Assembly (NCBI GenBank): GCA_002500665.1
Contig: DLRY01000073.1
Coordinates: 31,743-95,742 of the forward strand
Source: Opitutia bacterium UBA7876
GTDB taxonomy: Bacteria > Verrucomicrobiota > Verrucomicrobiia > Opitutales > Seribacteraceae
DNA: 64,000 bases
Direction of reading: 5' to 3'
Shown: piece after piece, positions 35,106 to 44,534 of the stretch
How the letters are laid out: every line of letters starts with the position of its first letter
How positions within the stretch are numbered: the stretch's first letter is position 1
The notes under the pieces: generated by a model
Databases searched by the model: none
Told to the model about the DNA's origin: nothing
What the model saw: the letters and a program-made list of their open reading frames with translations, nothing else
Program-made: the position numbers and the translations under genes

Positions 35106-36521
35106 CTAAGCAAGGATCGGTCTGACCACCTTTGCTTTTTCCACCCCGGTCAGGCGCATGTCCAGGCCCTGGTATTGGAAACTGAAATTCTCGTGATTGA
35201 TCCCAAGCTGATGAAGCATGGTGGCATGAAGGTCGCGCACGTGAACCACGTCCTTGCGGGCATGATACCCGAGCTCGTCCGTAGCCCCGTGACTGGCTCC
35301 GCCTTTGATGCCTCCTCCCGCCATCCACATGGAAAAGCCCTTGATGTGATGATCCCTTCCGGCCCCGCCCTTTCCCTGGAACATGGGAGTACGGCCGAAC
35401 TCCCCCCCCCAGATCACCAAGGTGTCCTCGAGTAATCCGCGTTGCTTGAGATCGGTCAGGAGAGCCCAGGTAGGACGGTCGGTCAGGCCGCAACAAATCT
35501 TCATGTAGTTGGCCAACCCGCCATGGTGGTCCCATCCACGGTGATACAAGTGAACGAAGCGTACGCCACGCTCAACGAGACGGCGGGCCAGAAGGCAATT
35601 GGAAGCGTAGCTGCCATCACCGGGCTTTGCTCCATAGAGATCAAGGGCGGAAGCGGGTTCGTCGGAAACGTCCATCAGGCCAGGCACGCTGGCCTGCATG
35701 CGGAAAGCCATTTCATAAGCGGAAATACGGGTATCGACCTCGGGGTTGGCGAGCAGGGAATTGCGCTTGCGGTCGAGGGCGGTGATGGTACGCACGAGGG
35801 ATGACTGAGACTTTGCCGAGACCCCAGACGGGCTGCTTACGTAGTGAACCGGATCCCCTGCGGAATTGAATTCCACTCCCTGGAAGCGGCTGGGCAGAAA
35901 ACCGGACGACCACTGGCGGGAGGCAATGGGCTGAGGGTTGCGTCCTCCCACGCTGGTCAGGACGACGAATCCGGGTAGATCCTGAGATTCCGAACCCAGC
36001 CCGTAATTGACCCAGGAACCCATGGAGGGCCGTCCGCTGATCACGGTGCCCGTGTTCATGAAGGTATGAGCGGGGTCATGGTTGATCTGCTCGGTGACCA
36101 TGGAGCGGATGACCGCAATGTCGTCCACCATCTTGGCCGTATGAGGTAGAAAGTCGCTTACGTATTGGCCGCAGCTCCCATACTTGCGGAACTTGGTCTG
36201 GTGCCCAAGGACTCGCAGGGCCTGTCCCTGCAGTTGGGCGATGGGCTGACCCTTGGTGAAGGAATCGGGCATCGGCTTGCCGTCCATCTGGTCGAGCTTG
36301 GGCTTGTAGTCGAACGTTTCCAGGTGAGACGGTCCGCCTGACATACAAAGAAAGATCACCCGCTTGGCTCTAGCAAGCATGGGGGAGAGGCTCTGTGGTC
36401 CCGAGGCCGCGGACAAGTCCCGGGAAAGAAGGGAGTGAAAGGCCGTCATCCCCAGTCCCAGTCCGGCCTGATTAAGAAAAGTCCTTCTTTTTAAAGCGGT
36501 TGGGTTATCGGGCTGATTCAT
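35106..36521 (-). CDS. DUF1501 protein, Tat-exported (second copy)
   Basis: 471 aa from ATG 36521, one base after the stop of the PSD1 gene; an in-frame extension upstream lies inside that gene and is rejected. Tat-type signal LKRRTFLNQAGLGLGMTAF. DUF1501 landmarks: MSGGPSHLETFDYKPKLD, IWGGEFGRTPMFQGKG, GRDHHIKGFSMWMAGGG, and the HVRDLHATMLHQLGINHENF segment. It has the same architecture as 20408-21811 and likewise follows a DUF1549/DUF1553 gene, so the pair is a conserved unit. Activity is unknown; the fold belongs to the sulfatase/phosphatase superfamily but no formylglycine motif is present. Confidence 0.91.
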   Translation of the reverse strand: MNQPDNPTALKRRTFLNQAGLGLGMTAFHSLLSRDLSAASGPQSLSPMLARAKRVIFLCMSGGPSHLETFDYKPKLDQMDGKPMPDSFTKGQPIAQLQGQALRVLGHQTKFRKYGSCGQYVSDFLPHTAKMVDDIAVIRSMVTEQINHDPAHTFMNTGTVISGRPSMGSWVNYGLGSESQDLPGFVVLTSVGGRNPQPIASRQWSSGFLPSRFQGVEFNSAGDPVHYVSSPSGVSAKSQSSLVRTITALDRKRNSLLANPEVDTRISAYEMAFRMQASVPGLMDVSDEPASALDLYGAKPGDGSYASNCLLARRLVERGVRFVHLYHRGWDHHGGLANYMKICCGLTDRPTWALLTDLKQRGLLEDTLVIWGGEFGRTPMFQGKGGAGRDHHIKGFSMWMAGGGIKGGASHGATDELGYHARKDVVHVRDLHATMLHQLGINHENFSFQYQGLDMRLTGVEKAKVVRPILA

Positions 36522-36522
36522 T

Positions 36523-39021
36523 TTAGTTTCTGATGTTGGTTTCCCCCAAGTTGAGAATGGCTCGAGACACCATCGTCCAGGAAGCCAAATCCAAGGGATC
36601 AAGGGAGGCATCCGCTGGAGCCAAGCCAACTTGGAGGAGCTTCTTTGCCTCCTCGGGATGGGCCGCATATTCCTTCGCGCTTTCCTTGAAAAGTCCGAGC
36701 AAGAGGGCAACTTCATCAGCCTTGGCTTCACGGGACAAAACGGTCCGCCAGGCAAACTGGACGCGTTCCTCGGTAGTTCCCTTCTTCTCTTTGATGATAC
36801 GGGCGGCGAAGGCCCGGGCAGCTTCCACGAAGGTCGGATCGTTAAGCAGGGCAAGGGCGGCATTGGGAGTATTGGATCGGGGGCGCTTGGCGATGCACTC
36901 CTCCCGCGAGGGGGCATCCATGGCCTTCATCATGGGATGCAGGAATTGTCTTTGCCAATGCAGGTAGACACCGCGTCTCCATTGGTTCGTATTCGTATCG
37001 TGGCGATAGGATCGCTTGGGAAAGTTCAAGTGACGGTAATATCCCGCAGGTTGGTAGGGCTTTGAAAAAGCAAACTCATCCCCTTCCTGAAGCAAGCCGC
37101 TCACGAAAAGTGCGTTGTCCCGGATCATCTCGGCGGGCAGGCGGTATCGGGCCTGCCGGCCGAACCACTTGTTCTCGAGATCGAGACGGGCAAGTTCGGC
37201 AGAGACAAGGGAGCTTTGCCGGTAAGCCCTACTCGTCACGATAAGACGGACCGTCTTCTTTATGCTCCATCCGCTTTCAATCAGGGCCATGGAGAGGTTG
37301 TCGAGCAAGGGACGGTTGGAGGGTGGTTGTCCCTGACCACCGAAGTCCTCCAAAGAAGGCGACAGACCTTCCCCGAAGAACAAATACCATAACCGGTTGG
37401 CAAAGACCCGGGCGGTCAAGCCACCCGATCCTTTCTCGTGATCGGTCAGCCAGTCCGCCAAGTCCAGACGGTCCAGACGGTCGGCTTTCCTCGGTTTGCG
37501 CGCCCCCATGAATTCGGGAATGGCGGGAAGAACGACCTCGCCACTGTCGTCCAGCCAGTTGCCGCGCGGAAGGATACGGATTTCCCGGGGAGACTTGGCC
37601 TTGGTGACCATAGTGTTTTGCCCCCGCTTCTTCAATTCTTCCAGCCTCTTGGATTTCTCCAGATAAAGGTCGAGCGTTTCCGGTGACGCTCCCTCGACCC
37701 CCACCTGCTCCATCTCCTTGAGCTGCTTTTGCAGGGCCGCCTCTCTTTGCTTGTTACGCTCACGGGAAACTTTGCCGCGGAGGGCCTCCACCTTGGACGA
37801 CCAAGACTTGAGGGCGTCGGCTCGGCCCGATTGGTCGAACAGGGAGACGATTTCCCCTTCCAGTCGTTCAATCTCTGCCCCAACCTTGCTCGGGTAGACC
37901 TTCAGGTAGGGTGGGCGAACGGTTGGAAGGCTGTTGCCGCCGAAACCATCGTCGTGGATGTCGGCAAAGAAAGCCGATAACTTGTAAAAGTCTCCAATGG
38001 TGTAAGGGTCGTACTTGTGATCATGACACTGGGCGCATCCGACGGTTGCCCCCATCCATACCGCCGAGACGTTGCGCACCCGGTCGGCCGCGTAGATCGC
38101 AAGGTACTCCTTGCGCTGAATACCTCCCTCGTGGGAGGTTTGCAGCAATCGGTTGTATCCGGTTGCCACGAGCTGTTCGTTGGTTGGGTTTTCGAGCAGG
38201 TCTCCTCCCAGCTGCTCTTTGGTAAATTGATCGAGCGGAAGATCCCGGTTAAAGGAATCGATCACGTAATTGCGGTAAGGGGCCGCAGGGTGATCCTGAT
38301 CACCATGGTAACCGACGGTGCTGGCAAAACGGACCAGATCAAGCCAGTAGGTGGCCATCCGTTCGCCAAATGCCGGCTTGTCCAGCAAGGCATCGACCCG
38401 GTCGGCCACCACCTGGTCAAGCGGTCTCTTGTCTTGGGTGAAGGCGTCCGCCTCATCAGGATGAGGAGGTAAGCCTGTGAGATCGAAATGCAAGCGGCGA
38501 ACAAGGGTGACGCGGTCGGCATCCCGGGAAGGCTTCATCTCGTTTTCCCTCAGCTTCGTATAGACGAATCGGTCGATCCAATGAGTCGACCATTCCATGC
38601 CCTCATTGGGAACCTGGCTTTTTTCCGGTTGCTCGTAAGCCCAGTACTTGTCGTATTTCGCCCCTTCGAGAATCCACTGCTTGATAATTTCCCGCTCCTT
38701 GGGCTTCATCACCTTGTGGGCCTCGGCGGGTGGCATCAGTTCGTCGGGGTCCGGACTTGTGATGCGGGCCCACATCTCGCTCTTGTCGAGGCTACCTGGA
38801 ACTAGGGCGGCATATCCCCCAAGGTCGCGTGTCGCGCCCTTCTCGGTATCAAGACGGAGGTCGGCCTTGCGCTCATGGGAATCCGGTCCGTGACAGAAGA
38901 AGCAATTGTTCGAGAGGATGGGCCGGACCTCGGCATTGAAGTCCACCGCGGCATGACCAAGGGTGGAGAATCCTCCCAGGGCAAGGAGGAACAACGGCTT
39001 TAGGCTGCGGATGAACGACAT
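36523..39021 (-). CDS. PSC1-DUF1549-DUF1553 (PSD1) cytochrome-domain protein (second copy)
   Basis: 832 aa with signal MSFIRSLKPLFLLALGGFSTLGHA. PSC1 heme site CFFCHGPDSHERKADLRLD at about residues 40-44. DUF1549 follows with FGERMATYWLDLVRFAST, DLPLDQFTKEQLGGDLLENPT, and a second CAQCHDHKYDPYT motif. A coiled-coil-like charged insert lies at about residues 380-460 (EALRGKVSRERNKQREAALQ). DUF1553 ends the chain (ANRLWYLFFGEGLSPSLEDF, AYRQSSLVS, PKRSYRHDTNTNQWRRGVYL). Two CxxCH sites suggest diheme binding. It is followed by DUF1501 with a one-base gap. The preceding sulfatase at 39106 is on the same strand, 84 bases away. Confidence 0.91.
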   Translation of the reverse strand: MSFIRSLKPLFLLALGGFSTLGHAAVDFNAEVRPILSNNCFFCHGPDSHERKADLRLDTEKGATRDLGGYAALVPGSLDKSEMWARITSPDPDELMPPAEAHKVMKPKEREIIKQWILEGAKYDKYWAYEQPEKSQVPNEGMEWSTHWIDRFVYTKLRENEMKPSRDADRVTLVRRLHFDLTGLPPHPDEADAFTQDKRPLDQVVADRVDALLDKPAFGERMATYWLDLVRFASTVGYHGDQDHPAAPYRNYVIDSFNRDLPLDQFTKEQLGGDLLENPTNEQLVATGYNRLLQTSHEGGIQRKEYLAIYAADRVRNVSAVWMGATVGCAQCHDHKYDPYTIGDFYKLSAFFADIHDDGFGGNSLPTVRPPYLKVYPSKVGAEIERLEGEIVSLFDQSGRADALKSWSSKVEALRGKVSRERNKQREAALQKQLKEMEQVGVEGASPETLDLYLEKSKRLEELKKRGQNTMVTKAKSPREIRILPRGNWLDDSGEVVLPAIPEFMGARKPRKADRLDRLDLADWLTDHEKGSGGLTARVFANRLWYLFFGEGLSPSLEDFGGQGQPPSNRPLLDNLSMALIESGWSIKKTVRLIVTSRAYRQSSLVSAELARLDLENKWFGRQARYRLPAEMIRDNALFVSGLLQEGDEFAFSKPYQPAGYYRHLNFPKRSYRHDTNTNQWRRGVYLHWQRQFLHPMMKAMDAPSREECIAKRPRSNTPNAALALLNDPTFVEAARAFAARIIKEKKGTTEERVQFAWRTVLSREAKADEVALLLGLFKESAKEYAAHPEEAKKLLQVGLAPADASLDPLDLASWTMVSRAILNLGETNIRN

Positions 39022-39105
39022 TATTGAAAGTGCTTGTCCAAGACTTCAGAAAAACAGCTTGGATTACCACATTATTTTCCAGTTTCCGCCCAAAAGGGCA
39101 CGCGA

Positions 39106-40575
39106 TTACTCGAGCCCATTCCTTGCCAGGTGCTCCTTGAACCAGGCGTTGGTCGGGGCGGAGCGTACGGAAGGATGATAAGGAGCATCCCTTTTCGGGA
39201 GCGCTTTCCGAAACCGCTTGATGGTCTTGGCATGTCTCTTGTCCCCTGCCAAGTTCCTCCACTCCTGAGGGTCGTCCTTGTGATCGTAGAATTCCTCCGT
39301 TCCATCCTCCATCCTCATGTAGCGGAAACGCTCCGAGCGCAGGGCGTGGTTTTCGCGGGCGTAAGTCGTAAGAACGGCAAATCTCCAGTCGTCCGGAGGG
39401 TTGCGCAAAAGTGGAACGAGGCTTTTGCCTTCGTTCGATGGGTTGGGCGGCAGGCCGCACATTTCGAGCAGGGTGGGATAAAGGTCGATCAAGCCGACCG
39501 GTCGCGAGCACTTCCTTCCCGCATCCCCGAATTCACTGCCTTGGGATTTGGCGGGAGCCACGATGAGGGGAACGCGGGTCGATTCCTCCCACAGGCTGTG
39601 CTTGCTTACCCGGTCCTTCTCGCCGATGTGGTACCCGTGATCGCTAAAGAGGATCACCACGGTGTCCTCCGCGTGGGGGCCTTGATCGAGAGCATCGAGC
39701 ACCCGGCCGACTTGATGATCCACGAAGGTGATGCACGCCAGGTAGGCCCGCACGCACCTACGGAATTGCTCGTCGTCGTTTTTGCGCAGGAAATCTAGCT
39801 TGGGGTACTTCGGCAAATCGTGCATCCGCCGGCTGGTTTCGGGAACGTCCAGCAGATCGTCGGCAAGAACGGGCGGCAACTCGATCTTCTCGAGGGGGAA
39901 GAGGTCGAGCCATTTTTGCGGGGCGTAGAAGGGGACGTGGGGACGGACGAAGCCCACCCCCAGGAAAAAGGGCTTGTCCGATTTCCTGCCCAGTCGCTCG
40001 ACCGCCCAGTCCGCCACCTTGTAGTCGGTCATGTCCTCGTCCCGCTCGGGGAATGCACCCCAATCGGTCTGCGTGCCGGTGTAGGGAATGTCGGGGGGAT
40101 AATAGTTGAAGCGCTTGCCATTGGGCGGCTTCGGGCCGGAACCGGAAAACTTGCCGCCGTAGGAATCGAAAAGCTTCCTGTCGGAATAGCCGTGGGCGAT
40201 CTTCCCGACCCCCCAGGCATGATAGCCGTGGGAGGAAAAGTAATGGGGAATCATCCGTCCGTGGAAAAACTTCTCATCCTTCTCCATGGCCTTGCCACCG
40301 GGCTGCTGGTAGATGCCCGTACTGTGCGGGTAAAACCCCGAAAGAAGAGAGGCCCGCGACGGCCCGCAGATCGGGCCCTGGCAATGGGCGTTGGTAAAGA
40401 GCATGCCACGCTCGGCCAACCGGTCGATGTGGGGGGTCTTGGCCTGGGGATGACCCTTCATGCAACCGACCCAGTCGTTCAGGTCGTCGATGGCGATGAA
40501 GAGAGCGTTGGGCTTGGCTCGCAGGTGCAAGTGCAGGAAGGCGAGCCAGGCCAGAAGGAAGGCGATGCGCTTCAC
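39106..40575 (-). CDS. Secreted sulfatase (iduronate-2-sulfatase-like)
   Basis: 489 aa with signal MKRIAFLLAWLAFLHLHLRA. Motifs: ALFIAIDDLNDWVGCMKGHP, formylglycine Cys70 in PICGPSRASLLSGFYP, GVGKIAHGYSD, KPFFLGVGFVRPHVPF, and ILFSDHGYHIGEKDRVSKHSLWEESTRVP. It belongs to the same subfamily as 33606-35090 and looks fully active. It ends with a damage-free C-terminus (HLARNGLE). The upstream same-strand PhoD-like gene stops 23 bases before its start, so the two probably form an operon running on to the PSD1/DUF1501 pair. Confidence 0.93.
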   Translation of the reverse strand: MKRIAFLLAWLAFLHLHLRAKPNALFIAIDDLNDWVGCMKGHPQAKTPHIDRLAERGMLFTNAHCQGPICGPSRASLLSGFYPHSTGIYQQPGGKAMEKDEKFFHGRMIPHYFSSHGYHAWGVGKIAHGYSDRKLFDSYGGKFSGSGPKPPNGKRFNYYPPDIPYTGTQTDWGAFPERDEDMTDYKVADWAVERLGRKSDKPFFLGVGFVRPHVPFYAPQKWLDLFPLEKIELPPVLADDLLDVPETSRRMHDLPKYPKLDFLRKNDDEQFRRCVRAYLACITFVDHQVGRVLDALDQGPHAEDTVVILFSDHGYHIGEKDRVSKHSLWEESTRVPLIVAPAKSQGSEFGDAGRKCSRPVGLIDLYPTLLEMCGLPPNPSNEGKSLVPLLRNPPDDWRFAVLTTYARENHALRSERFRYMRMEDGTEEFYDHKDDPQEWRNLAGDKRHAKTIKRFRKALPKRDAPYHPSVRSAPTNAWFKEHLARNGLE

Positions 40576-40598
40576 GTCGGCAAGAGTAAGGGGTTCGA

Positions 40599-42440
40599 CT
40601 ACAGCTTGACCTTGAGCGTTACTCCGCCGATCGCGGAGGCCTTTACTCCCTTGAGGGTCTTGAGCGCAGACCCCTCACCCACCCTCACGGTGTAGGCTCC
40701 CTTCGCAAAGACCTTGGGGCGGAAGGTTCTGCCCTTGATCCTGAGGGTATAGACGACCGCACCGCTTTTATCCTCGATGACCTGCACCACTTGGTCGGGC
40801 TTGCTGATCTCGAGGGTGGGCAAATGAGCCACCGCCTTGCGGCCGTAGTTGTCGAGCTGGTTGAAGGTAAAAGGCCATCCTGGGTAAGGCTTGGCGTCCT
40901 TGGCCGAAACGTCGACGTTGCGGGGCCAGCAGACGAAGGTAACGTCCCGGGTCTTCTTGTCGATGCGCACAACGCCGAACCCGGCCGCCCGGGTGCTCAG
41001 CTTGTCCCCTCCTTTCTCGGGGGTCGGATTGGCGACCGCAATGGCCGTCAACTTGTTATGGAACCCGTCGAGGTGATCCCCGAGAATCGGATCCTCGCCG
41101 GGCTTGCGGTTCTTACCCGGTTCGAGCGGCTTCCACCACCTCAGGTATAGGTTTGCGATGGAAGGCACGCAGAAGGAATAAATCGAGTCCCTCCACTCGT
41201 CGATGCCATGGTGAAAGACCGTGGCCAAGTGCTGGTCACCCGCGAAATGGAAGGCATAGGCCTTGCGGAGGGCGGCGATGGCCCTGTTGCGGCCGGCTTG
41301 GGGCCAACCATTGGAATCAAGGTCGGCATGGAGGCGTCCGCCGACCCTTCCGTGGATGTGGGCCCCTCCGCAAAAAATGGTCTGGGAGAGAGCGACCTTC
41401 ACGTCCGCATCAGTCCAGTCTTTTCCCCATTCGTCGAGGAACTTAAGCTGGCGCTCGCCCAGCAAACGAGCCTGCGGGACGTCCACCGACTTGGGGTCGT
41501 AGTCGGGGTTGCGGATGTGGTCGGGGCGTGGTCCCTGCTTGGGGATCATTCCGGCGGGACCGGTCTTGAACTTGCGGTCCTCGATGATGGCAAAGCTTAT
41601 TCGCCCCCAATTGAGATGAGTGTAATAGGTCCCGATACCCCGTTCGATGGGGGTCGGATCGTAGGGATCGGGCAAGTGGCTGGTCTGGGCTCGTTCCACT
41701 TCCTTAACGTACTCGACGGGCATGGCGTATCCACCGTCGGATGCCCCGGGAAGGTTAGATTTCTTGCCGTTGTGACCCCAGATATTGGGCTGTCCGACGT
41801 CATGGTCGTCGGGAATGCTGACCGTCGGGAAGTTCCTGATGACCTCACCAAAGTCCCGGCCGAACCTGAGCCAGGCCGCATAGTGGCGACGATGGTCGTA
41901 GACCTGGTCCCCGGAAAAGAAAAGAAGATCAGGCTGGAGCCTCTTGATGTTTTCAACCAGGTCCTTCTTGGGGATGTCCCCCCCATGGCCCGGGTTAATG
42001 GAATTTCCGGTAAAGCCTACCGCCACGAACTCCCGTTTTTCCGTCGGGTTCCTCCGGATGATCCCCTCATAGGTCGCCTTCTCGCCATGCCTCACCCGGT
42101 AGGGAGTCTCCATGGAGTCATCCCAGTTCTCGACCCGGAAGGGCACGGTCCATCCCCTCTCGATTACCTTGGCCTCGGCCACCTTCTTCCAATCCCCTCC
42201 AAGTTTGGCCTCAAGGAAAGCCTTGCGGGGTTCTCCTTCCTGTAGCGGGTAGAGTTGAGCCGTCAGCTTCAAGGTCTTCTCGTGAACCGTGTAGAGGGCG
42301 AAGCAAATCACCTGATCGCGGGTGATTTGCGGGATAGCCAGCGGATCCACCCTTTTCTTTTTCTGGGCAAAGGAAGAGAATGCCAGGGAGAAAACGGCAA
42401 GCGTGATGGAAAGAAGTCGCGGAAATGGGGATTTGATCAT
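40599..42440 (-). CDS. PhoD-like metallophosphatase, secreted
   Basis: 613 aa with signal MIKSPFPRLLSITLAVFSLAFSSFA. The metallophosphatase core shows PDLLFFSGDQVYDHRRHY, VSIPDDHDVGQPNIWGHNG, and HFAGDQHLATVFHHG, the metal-binding segments of PhoD-like alkaline phosphodiesterases. A C-terminal beta region (about 520-613; VYTLRIKGRTFRPKVF) may be a small accessory domain. PhoD enzymes release phosphate from phosphodiesters in the periplasm; homologues in PVC genomes are often large and of unknown substrate. It is followed by the sulfatase after 23 bases and is divergent from the DEAD-box gene across 273 bases. Confidence 0.86.
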   Translation of the reverse strand: MIKSPFPRLLSITLAVFSLAFSSFAQKKKRVDPLAIPQITRDQVICFALYTVHEKTLKLTAQLYPLQEGEPRKAFLEAKLGGDWKKVAEAKVIERGWTVPFRVENWDDSMETPYRVRHGEKATYEGIIRRNPTEKREFVAVGFTGNSINPGHGGDIPKKDLVENIKRLQPDLLFFSGDQVYDHRRHYAAWLRFGRDFGEVIRNFPTVSIPDDHDVGQPNIWGHNGKKSNLPGASDGGYAMPVEYVKEVERAQTSHLPDPYDPTPIERGIGTYYTHLNWGRISFAIIEDRKFKTGPAGMIPKQGPRPDHIRNPDYDPKSVDVPQARLLGERQLKFLDEWGKDWTDADVKVALSQTIFCGGAHIHGRVGGRLHADLDSNGWPQAGRNRAIAALRKAYAFHFAGDQHLATVFHHGIDEWRDSIYSFCVPSIANLYLRWWKPLEPGKNRKPGEDPILGDHLDGFHNKLTAIAVANPTPEKGGDKLSTRAAGFGVVRIDKKTRDVTFVCWPRNVDVSAKDAKPYPGWPFTFNQLDNYGRKAVAHLPTLEISKPDQVVQVIEDKSGAVVYTLRIKGRTFRPKVFAKGAYTVRVGEGSALKTLKGVKASAIGGVTLKVKL

Positions 42441-42539
42441 GGTGAGTGCAAGGCTGATTTGTGGTGGGAATAGACGACCATAGAGCAGGTCCGGGCTAAA
42501 TCAAGGATAAGGCTTTTAAAAAACACAAGTTGCAGAGAT

Positions 42540-42571
42540 GACGAGCGGTGCTTTTCATGCTCGTCTTTTTT
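42540..42571 (+). terminator. Rho-independent terminator-like element in the leader region of the DEAD-box helicase
   Basis: GACGAGC (42540-42546) and GCTCGTC (42559-42565) form a perfect 7-bp stem with a 12-base loop, followed at once by six T (42566-42571) on the plus strand. The U-tract orientation means it would stop rightward transcription about 140 bases before the helicase ATG. No plus-strand gene precedes it. The following GACGA (42572-42576) can pair with TCGTC (42561-42565) of the terminator stem, an alternative structure that would break it. It may be an attenuator or the end of a small RNA. Confidence 0.6.
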
Positions 42572-42662
42572 GACGAAGCAGCCTATGATTCTACCCAATA
42601 GCCGTGTACTAGGACAAGGGCTCACGTGTGGAAGGCGGATGGATACGGAGTGAGAGTGAGTG

Positions 42663-42703
42663 ATCGTTCGAAGGCAAGGCGCAACAACCCACAGTCGAAC
42701 GAT
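42663..42703 (+). promoter_or_regulatory. 9-bp leader hairpin directly upstream of the helicase start
   Basis: ATCGTTCGA (42663-42671) and TCGAACGAT (42695-42703) are perfect inverted repeats of 9 bp separated by 23 bases. The 3' arm ends 10 bases before the ATG at 42714, so the structure could occupy the ribosome-loading region of the mRNA. It could also be a DNA operator dyad. No Shine-Dalgarno sequence is present between it and the ATG. Confidence 0.5.
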
Positions 42704-42713
42704 ACCAGTCCCC

Positions 42714-44516
42714 ATGAACGAAGAAGATGCCATTCATGCGCAGGAGGATAGCCGTGCGCGCTTTTCCGACCTTCCCCTGTCCCCACCGATTCTGCAGGCC
42801 GTCCAGAATGCGGGCTACGAAACGCCCTCGCCCATCCAGGCTCAGGCCATTCCTCCGCTTTTGGAAGGGTCCGACCTGCTCGGCGTGGCCCAGACGGGTA
42901 CCGGGAAGACGGCAGCCTTCTCCCTGCCCCTCTTGTCACGCATCGACGAATCGGTAAAGGGACCCCAGATTCTTTGCCTGGCACCGACCCGGGAACTGGC
43001 CCTGCAAGTGGCCGAGGCCATCGAGGGTTACGCCGAGAACCTGCCCAAGCTTCGCGTCGTCGCCGTCTATGGAGGTACCGGTTACGGGGAACAAATCCGC
43101 GAGTTCAAGCGGGGAGCCCAGGTAGTGGTGGGAACGCCCGGGCGCATCATGGACCACATTGAAAAAGGCTACCTCAAGCTGGACAACCTACAGGCCCTGG
43201 TTCTCGATGAAGCTGATGAAATGCTCAGCATGGGCTTCATCGACGACATCGACTGGATCCTCGATCATACCCCAGATGAGCGCCAGACGGCCCTCTTTTC
43301 GGCCACCATGCCCAAGCCCATCCGCAAACTGGCCGAGAAGCACATGCGCGATCCGGTTGAAATCACCATTAAGGTCAAGGCCGAAAACTCGCCCAATATC
43401 CGACAGCGCTTCATCAAGGTCAGGCAGCACGAGAAGAGAAATATGCTCACCAGGCTCCTCGAAATCGAGCGGTTCGACGCCATGCTCATCTTCGCCCGGA
43501 CCAAGAACGCCACCATGGAACTGGCCGAGGGCCTGCAGGGGAGAGGCTATGCCGCAGAGCCTCTCAACGGGGATATGCCCCAGAGCCTCCGTGAGAAGAC
43601 CGTGGACCGACTCAAGCGCGGAAAGATCAACGTCCTGGTCGCCACCGACGTGGCGGCTCGCGGACTGGACGTCGACCGTATCTCGCACGTCCTCAACTTC
43701 GACGCCCCCTTTGACCTCGAGTCTTATACCCACCGCATAGGCAGAACGGGACGTGCCGGTCGGGAGGGTGATGCCATTCTTTTCGTCACGGGCCGGGAAA
43801 TGCGCATGCTCAAGGCGATCGAGCGGACTCTCAAGGTGCCCTGCGACGAATATGCGTTCCCTACCCTGGAAGAAATGAACGAGCGTCGCGAAGAGGAGTT
43901 CTTCGCCAAGATCGAGGAGGGGCTCAAGGGTGACTTGGGCGACTACCGCAAGGCCATCCAGCGGCTCATCGAGGAGTCCGGACACGACACCCTCGACGTC
44001 GCCGCTTCCCTTGCTTTTCTGGAGGCGGGCAAGAAAGGGCTGCGCTATGAGAACATGCCGCCACCGAGAAAATCGCGTCGCGAGGATCGCCCGGGACGGA
44101 AGGACCGCGTTTCCAGACAGGAGGGGAAGGAGGATCGTCGCTTCGCCAAGGACGACCACCTCCAAAGCTATCGCATTGAGGTAGGCGAGTACCACGGAGC
44201 CCAGAAAGGCGACATCGTCGGAGCCATTGCCAATGAGATCGGCCTCGATCCCCAGCACATCGGAAAGATCCGAATGTTCAAGGACCATACCTTCATTGAT
44301 CTTCCAAAGGATATGCCCAGAGAAATCTTCGAGGCTCTCAAGACGGTGTGGGTGCAGGGGCACCAAATGAACATTTCGATCGACAAGGGGCGACCCCGGC
44401 CCGGCAAGGGGGGCAAGTTCGGCAAGGGGTTCGACAAAAGAAAGAAATTCGGCAAGGGGGGCAAGGGGCACAAGGGAGGCAAGAAGGGATTCAAGCCGGG
44501 ACGCTTCCGTAGCTAG
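42714..44516 (+). CDS. DEAD-box ATP-dependent RNA helicase with DbpA-type RNA-binding domain (DeaD/CsdA-like)
   Basis: 600 aa from ATG 42714; an in-frame GTG at 42660 would place the start inside the leader hairpin and is less likely. Helicase motifs: Q motif (PSPIQAQAIP), I AQTGTGKT (about 58), Ia PTRELALQV, II DEAD at 165-168, III SAT, V ATDVAARGLDVDR, VI HRIGRTGRAGR. Residues about 480-555 are a DbpA-like RRM (YRIEVGEYHGAQKGDIVGAI). The tail from about 560 is a low-complexity Gly-Lys-rich stretch (KGGKFGKGFDKRKKFGKGG) typical of RNA-binding ends. It unwinds structured RNA in ribosome assembly and mRNA decay, usually induced by cold. The structured leader suggests autoregulation. Confidence 0.95.
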   Translation: MNEEDAIHAQEDSRARFSDLPLSPPILQAVQNAGYETPSPIQAQAIPPLLEGSDLLGVAQTGTGKTAAFSLPLLSRIDESVKGPQILCLAPTRELALQVAEAIEGYAENLPKLRVVAVYGGTGYGEQIREFKRGAQVVVGTPGRIMDHIEKGYLKLDNLQALVLDEADEMLSMGFIDDIDWILDHTPDERQTALFSATMPKPIRKLAEKHMRDPVEITIKVKAENSPNIRQRFIKVRQHEKRNMLTRLLEIERFDAMLIFARTKNATMELAEGLQGRGYAAEPLNGDMPQSLREKTVDRLKRGKINVLVATDVAARGLDVDRISHVLNFDAPFDLESYTHRIGRTGRAGREGDAILFVTGREMRMLKAIERTLKVPCDEYAFPTLEEMNERREEEFFAKIEEGLKGDLGDYRKAIQRLIEESGHDTLDVAASLAFLEAGKKGLRYENMPPPRKSRREDRPGRKDRVSRQEGKEDRRFAKDDHLQSYRIEVGEYHGAQKGDIVGAIANEIGLDPQHIGKIRMFKDHTFIDLPKDMPREIFEALKTVWVQGHQMNISIDKGRPRPGKGGKFGKGFDKRKKFGKGGKGHKGGKKGFKPGRFRS

Positions 44517-44534
44517 TAAAGGCCCGGGAGCAGC

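Noticed and set aside
42540..42571. Terminator of the minus-strand PhoD-like gene
   Set aside because: The T-tract follows the hairpin only on the plus strand, and the PhoD-like gene is transcribed away from it, so it cannot end that gene.
44380..44510. Repetitive GGCAAGGGG-type sequence, at first suggestive of a DNA repeat or CRISPR
   Set aside because: It encodes the Gly-Lys-rich tail of the helicase; units are irregular and there are no spacers.
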